Assembly: GCA_019421925.1 (NCBI GenBank)
Contig: JAHZEH010000088.1
Coordinates: 1 to 7,602 of the forward strand
DNA length: 7,602 nucleotides
DNA from: Clostridia bacterium
GTDB lineage: Bacteria; Bacillota; Clostridia; Christensenellales; CALWSW01
Direction of reading: 5' to 3'
A model generated the notes under the pieces. That model worked only from the letters and a program-made list of their open reading frames with translations, ran no database searches and was not told the DNA's origin. Below are positions 4,498-7,602 of this stretch, one piece after another; within the stretch, counting starts at the first letter, position 1, and every line of letters begins with the position of its first letter. The position numbers were made by a program, and so were the translations under genes.

Positions 4498-5581
4498 ACT
4501 TTCCTCTCTTTTGCAATAAGCTTGCCAGGAAGCCGAGCACCACCGGCGCAACAACCAACAGATATCCGTATTGCTCCACCGCCGCAATAATCGTACGATA
4601 CACCGGCGAATTCTCAGCGGCAAAGGAACACCAGAGAAACATCAGCACTCCAAAAGCGGCCAGCGCCGCCCGGATATCCCTCATGCCAAATGTCTTGCAA
4701 TACAGGTTGGAGCAGCCGTAGAGGGAGAATGCCGTGGCCAGCGCCACACACATGATCCATACGAACACAAAAATGCCCTCCATCCTGCTGAACTCCCCTC
4801 CAAAGCTGGTCATCGCCGCAGTCTTGAAGAGCGGCACGGTGATCTTTTCCAGCATCGGCGCAGAGAATACCAGCGCCATGCACAGCATAACAAGCGCGGC
4901 GATTCCTCCGGAAAACCCCAGGGCCGCCATTCCGCTGCGTGCGATGAACCGTTTGCCCTGCATGGTCCTGGACAGGGTCGCCATGAAAAAAACGTCTCCC
5001 ACCAGCGTCAGCCGGGTGAGGCTGTCCCCTGCCGTCCTCCCGATCCCCTCTCCCAGAAGAGGATAGAGCCGGTAGCTCTCAAAATGCTGCAGCGTGCCGG
5101 CAAAGAGCAAAACCGCCCCCGCCACAAACATCACCATGAAAATCTTGGAGAGCCTGCCAATGGCCTCAAACCCCATCCAGGCGGCGGGAAATGCGCCGCA
5201 CAGGATGAGCAGAATCAAAAACCACAGCGGGGAGCCGGGCATGACATACTGGCTGAGCATGCCCACAAACTCCCCCACGACCGCCCCCGCACCCACAAAA
5301 AGCGCCCCGATCCAGGCGGCTCTGCAGACTGTCCCAAGACTTTTTCCCAGAGAGCAGTCCAGGGCCTCCAACAGGCCAGGCGCGCCTGTACGGTGCATCA
5401 GGGCCAGCGCCATCACAAACAGAATAACTGCCCAGACCGCCGTCAGCAGCGTACTGTACCAGGCGGTGTTGCCCGTCCCGACAAACAGGGTCTGGGGCAC
5501 AAAAATCAGCTTACAGCTCACGGCCAGCGTAACGGCACAGATCGCCTCCTGCTGACCGATCCGCCCCTCTCTCAGATTCAT
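4481..5581 (-). CDS. gerB: Spore germination receptor B subunit, GerAB-type membrane protein
   Basis: This 366-aa polytopic protein of the GerAB family (APC superfamily) has about ten hydrophobic segments from residue 11 to 360 and hydrophilic tips only. The length matches the family norm of 360-370. It starts MNLREGRIGQQEAICAVTLA, in which the 'I-x-x-x-Q' beginning is typical. GerAB subunits form the transporter-like core that binds germinant. ATG 5581 is preceded by GGAGGAGGG (5597-5589) with a 7-nt spacer; this ribosome site lies within the last codons of gerA. The gene starts 3 bp after the gerA stop and overlaps gerC by 17 bp, so all three are almost certainly co-transcribed. I see no frameshift or internal stop. 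Ligand-pocket residues cannot be judged without an alignment. Confidence 0.93.
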   Translation of the reverse strand: MNLREGRIGQQEAICAVTLAVSCKLIFVPQTLFVGTGNTAWYSTLLTAVWAVILFVMALALMHRTGAPGLLEALDCSLGKSLGTVCRAAWIGALFVGAGAVVGEFVGMLSQYVMPGSPLWFLILLILCGAFPAAWMGFEAIGRLSKIFMVMFVAGAVLLFAGTLQHFESYRLYPLLGEGIGRTAGDSLTRLTLVGDVFFMATLSRTMQGKRFIARSGMAALGFSGGIAALVMLCMALVFSAPMLEKITVPLFKTAAMTSFGGEFSRMEGIFVFVWIMCVALATAFSLYGCSNLYCKTFGMRDIRAALAAFGVLMFLWCSFAAENSPVYRTIIAAVEQYGYLLVVAPVVLGFLASLLQKRGKYEQQA

Positions 5582-5584
5582 AGG

Positions 5585-7213
5585 CTATCCCTCCTCCGTA
5601 TTGACATAGTCCTCGCTCCCCCGGTCGGGCTTGAGCACACCCCGGACAAAAAAACGGCTGTTGGAATTTGTCTTGGGGGCAAACGGGGCAAAGATCGGCA
5701 TGCCAAAGGATTTAAGCGAGCAGAGATAGGCCAAAATGGCGGTCAGCGCGATGCCGATCCCCGGCAGGCCGGCCATCGTTGCAGCAAAAATGAGGATGAG
5801 GCGGAAAATCACCACCGAGTGCTGAACCACATAGGAGGGGATCGCATAGGTGCCCAGCCCTGTGACAGAAACCACGATGAGCACCACCGTGCTCACGATA
5901 TTGGCGTCTACCGCGGCCTGCCCCATGACGAGGGCGCCCACCACGCCCAGCGCCTGCCCCATGTCCCCGGGCACACGCATCCCCGACTCCTTCACCAGCT
6001 GGAAGACGAAGAGCATGAAGATCAGCTCCAGAGGCACAGGCAGGGGGATCATGCGGCGGGATTCGGTGATGGCGTTGATGAGTTCCGAGGGCATGATCCC
6101 CGGGTGATACAGGATCAGCGCAATGTAGAGCGCGGGCAGCAGCACGCTGCACAGCAGGCCCACCATGCGCACCAGCCGCATCAGCGTACCATAGACGGGA
6201 CGCATGTATTCGTCCTCCGTCGTGCGGATCATGGTAAAAAACGTGGCGGGCAGCACGGTTGCATAGGGGGAACCGTCGCATATGATACCCACATGGCCGC
6301 TCATGACCAGAGCGGCCAGCCTGTCCGGCCGTTCCGTGCTGAGCACCTGGGGCATGGGGGAGTGCTTGCGCACCTCCAGAAGCTGCTCGAGCATGCCCTC
6401 CCCTACCATATAATTCATCTTGACCTTACTCAGCCTCTGCCGTACCTCCGCAAGCAGCTTCTCATTTGCGGTCCCCTTACGGAATACCAGCGCACAGCGC
6501 AGGTTGTTGTTCCCGCCCAGGGGATGGGTTTCACAGATCAGGTCGGGGGTGCGCAGAATTTTATGGATGAGGGTCAAATTGGTGCGCAGGTTCTCCACAA
6601 AGCCCTCCTGGGGGCCGCGCACAATCTTCTCCATAACGGGCTTGTCCACGTTGCGGCGGTCAAAACCGGGGGTCTCCACAATGATGGCCCGGCTCTCCCC
6701 GTCCACCAGTATCGCCGTCAGGCCGTTGAGCACATACTGGATGGTCTGGGCGTAGGTGTCCACCACCTTGGTGTCGCTGATGGCGATCACATCCTCCATC
6801 AGAAAGGCGATCTGATCCTTCCCTCCGCCCAGTTCCTGTTTCTGCATGGCCTGTCGCAGCACGTAGTCGTTGATGATATCCACGTCGGCCATGCCCGTGA
6901 TATAGATGGCGCAGGCGCGCAGTTTGCCTGCCACCTTGAAGCGGCGTACGATCAGATCCTCCGCCGCGTCCCCTCCAAAGGCCTCCTGGATGACCTGGAT
7001 ATTCCCGTCGAGGAGTTCCCCCAGGTGTTCCTTTGGGTCAAGGCCGCCCTCCGCCGCCACGGATTCCTCCCCCGGAGCGGGTCCGTCTGTAAAATCTTGC
7101 TTCTTTTTCTTTTGATCAGGCGTCCCCTGCTCAGTCTCCAGAAGCTCAAACTCCTCCACAGATTCCTTAAAGCTGAGCGTATCTCGCAAAACTTCCAAAA
7201 ATTCAAATTTCAT
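5585..7213 (-). CDS. gerA: Spore germination receptor A subunit, GerAA-type
   Basis: This 542-aa protein is the A subunit of the GerA-type receptor; known members oligomerise into a nutrient-gated ion channel. A charged N-terminus with a low-complexity segment (about 28-55, including four consecutive lysines) precedes the soluble domain (about 60-330). That domain carries the family block EKIVRGPQEGFVENLRTNL near residues 193-211 and DRLAALVMSGHVGIICDGSP. The membrane domain begins after TTEDEYMRPVYGTLMRLVRM, with PALYIAL and several helices to about 500, and the conserved C-terminal PFAPK-type motif near 505-510. The frame extends upstream to a TTG at 7264; ATG 7213 is preferred because GGAAGG (7228-7223) precedes it and the sigma-G-like promoter would start transcription near 7231, inside any longer version. 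First gene of the operon. Confidence 0.95.
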   Translation of the reverse strand: MKFEFLEVLRDTLSFKESVEEFELLETEQGTPDQKKKKQDFTDGPAPGEESVAAEGGLDPKEHLGELLDGNIQVIQEAFGGDAAEDLIVRRFKVAGKLRACAIYITGMADVDIINDYVLRQAMQKQELGGGKDQIAFLMEDVIAISDTKVVDTYAQTIQYVLNGLTAILVDGESRAIIVETPGFDRRNVDKPVMEKIVRGPQEGFVENLRTNLTLIHKILRTPDLICETHPLGGNNNLRCALVFRKGTANEKLLAEVRQRLSKVKMNYMVGEGMLEQLLEVRKHSPMPQVLSTERPDRLAALVMSGHVGIICDGSPYATVLPATFFTMIRTTEDEYMRPVYGTLMRLVRMVGLLCSVLLPALYIALILYHPGIMPSELINAITESRRMIPLPVPLELIFMLFVFQLVKESGMRVPGDMGQALGVVGALVMGQAAVDANIVSTVVLIVVSVTGLGTYAIPSYVVQHSVVIFRLILIFAATMAGLPGIGIALTAILAYLCSLKSFGMPIFAPFAPKTNSNSRFFVRGVLKPDRGSEDYVNTEEG

Positions 7214-7237
7214 ACAGATCCATCCTTCCGTGAGGTT

Positions 7238-7268
7238 TATTATGGGCAAAACTCCAGCTGGCAATGCA
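7238..7268 (-). promoter_or_regulatory. Sigma-G-like promoter of the germination operon
   Basis: On the minus strand, CATAATA (7244-7238) is an exact match to the sigma-G -10 consensus CATAMTA. Eighteen bp upstream, TGCATT (7268-7263) matches five of six positions of a TGMATA -35 element. Transcription would start near 7231, leaving a leader of about 18 nt with the GGAAGG ribosome site. Forespore sigma-G control is what is known for gerA-type operons in Bacillus, so motif and gene function agree. Confidence 0.65.
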
Positions 7269-7274
7269 TGGGCG

Positions 7275-7304
7275 TGGACAAAGCGCCCGCAAAAATGCTA
7301 GAAT
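7275..7304 (+). promoter_or_regulatory. Extended -10 sigma-A promoter of dnaX
   Basis: TGGACA (7275-7280, five of six -35 positions) and TAGAAT (7299-7304, five of six -10 positions) are 18 bp apart. TGC (7296-7298) adds an extended -10. Transcription would start near 7311, about 41 nt before the TTG start. Its -35 is only 6 bp from the -35 of the divergent sigma-G-like promoter. Confidence 0.65.
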
Positions 7305-7321
7305 AGAGGTGCTAATTTCAG

Positions 7322-7337
7322 AGGGGCGAAAGCCCTT
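7322..7337 (+). other. Small GNRA-loop hairpin in the dnaX leader
   Basis: AGGGGC (7322-7327) pairs with GCCCTT (7332-7337), with one G-U pair, around a GAAA tetraloop. It ends two bases before the ribosome site GGAGGG (7340-7345). There is no U-run, so it is not a terminator. It may stabilise the mRNA 5' end or keep the ribosome site exposed. It could also be chance. Confidence 0.35.
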
Positions 7338-7351
7338 GCGGAGGGATTCTT

Positions 7352-7602
7352 TTGTCTTATCAGGCCCTTTACCGCCGCTACCGTCCGCAATACTTCGGGG
7401 ATGTCGTCGGCCAAAGCCATATCACCACTACACTGCGCAACCAGGTGCAGTCCGGCCGTATCGCTCACGCCTATCTCTTTTGTGGAACGCGGGGCACAGG
7501 CAAGACCACCACGGCGCGCATTTTTGCCCGTGCAATCAACTGCGCCCAGAGCGTGGACGGCAACCCCTGCTACAGCTGCCCGTCCTGCAGGGCTACCGCT
7601 GA
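7352..7602 (+). CDS. dnaX: DnaX, DNA polymerase III gamma/tau subunit (partial, N-terminal 83 codons)
   Basis: DnaX is the ATPase core of the clamp loader that places the sliding clamp on DNA. The frame starts at TTG 7352, 6 nt after GGAGGG (7340-7345), and is open to the right edge. It begins (f)MSYQALYRRYRPQYFGDVVG, the standard DnaX opening. It contains HAYLFCGTRGTGKTTTARIF, with the Walker A motif G-T-R-G-T-G-K-T at about 45-52. The zinc-binding cysteines C64, C73, C76 and C79 (spacing C-x8-C-x2-C-x2-C) are all present. The rest of the ATPase domain and the tau C-terminus lie off the window. In Bacillota, dnaX is usually followed by the ybaB/ebfC-like gene and recR. It is transcribed divergently from the germination operon. 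Confidence 0.97.
   Translation, partial: MSYQALYRRYRPQYFGDVVGQSHITTTLRNQVQSGRIAHAYLFCGTRGTGKTTTARIFARAINCAQSVDGNPCYSCPSCRATA

Noticed and set aside
4571..7306. A 911-codon open frame on the plus strand opposite gerC, gerB and gerA.
   Set aside because: It is antisense to three clear germination genes. Its translation is His/Arg/Gln-rich with no recognisable domain. It has no ribosome site and arises from GC-rich codon bias in the opposite strand.
7264..7351. Possible small signal-recognition-particle RNA gene upstream of dnaX, as in Bacillus.
   Set aside because: The gap of under 90 nt is filled by two promoters and a short hairpin, and the SRP domain IV consensus loops are not present.
7264..7602. 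Plus-strand frame of 112 codons reaching the right edge.
   Set aside because: It is out of frame with dnaX, whose frame from TTG 7352 shows the Walker A and zinc-cysteine motifs.
1..7602. Search for CRISPR arrays, transposon ends, tRNA genes, toxin-antitoxin pairs and phage genes.
   Set aside because: No spaced direct repeats, transposase or integrase motifs, tRNA cloverleaf or such gene pairs could be seen on either strand.

Overview
The window reads as chromosomal DNA from an endospore-forming Clostridia species (Bacillota). It holds a complete gerA-type spore germination operon, the cdaA-cdaR pair, and the start of dnaX with a clostridial-style TTG start. Genes are fairly GC-rich, while intergenic gaps are very AT-rich. 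Together with a gerA operon divergent from dnaX, this suggests a gut-type Oscillospiraceae relative (Flavonifractor/Pseudoflavonifractor-like). That placement is inference from composition and protein flavour, not a database match. I see no transposase, integrase, CRISPR array, tRNA or rRNA.

Layout, left to right. (1) 1-1490, minus strand: cdaA (c-di-AMP synthase) with an extended -10 promoter, overlapping by 14 bp the membrane-anchored YbbR protein gene cdaR, which runs off the left edge. (2) 1554-1865, minus: a perfect 12-bp hairpin terminator behind a small helical protein that resembles Spo0E in outline but lacks the SQELD signature. (3) 1866-2144: an AT-rich divergent intergenic region with a hairpin, a perfect Spo0A-box heptamer plus a near-match one helical turn away, a weak promoter and a short direct repeat. 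(4) 2145-2997, plus: a DUF3006 protein gene, then a MarR-family regulator. A 16-bp perfect palindrome overlaps the -10 element of the marR promoter, a classic autorepression arrangement. (5) 2994-7268, minus: the germination receptor operon, gerA (A subunit), gerB (B subunit), gerC (C lipoprotein), then a previously unlisted 59-residue two-helix membrane protein gene. The genes are separated by 3 bp, -17 bp and 10 bp. A sigma-G-like promoter lies just upstream. (6) 7275-7602, plus: a sigma-A promoter, a GNRA-capped hairpin and the first 83 codons of dnaX.

How the genes work together: GerA, GerB and GerC form the inner-membrane nutrient receptor that triggers germination, and the sigma-G-like promoter fits expression in the forespore. 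The small fourth gene looks like the optional 'D' two-helix subunit known from some Bacillus ger operons. CdaA and CdaR make and modulate c-di-AMP, which governs potassium and osmolyte balance and the cell wall. DnaX starts the replication clamp-loader locus. The Spo0E-like protein and the Spo0A box may tie the central gap to sporulation control, but that is the weakest link.

The items most worth a second look are the small ger-operon gene, the marR terminator buried inside its coding sequence, and the marR operator. I did not find a clearly new multi-gene system.
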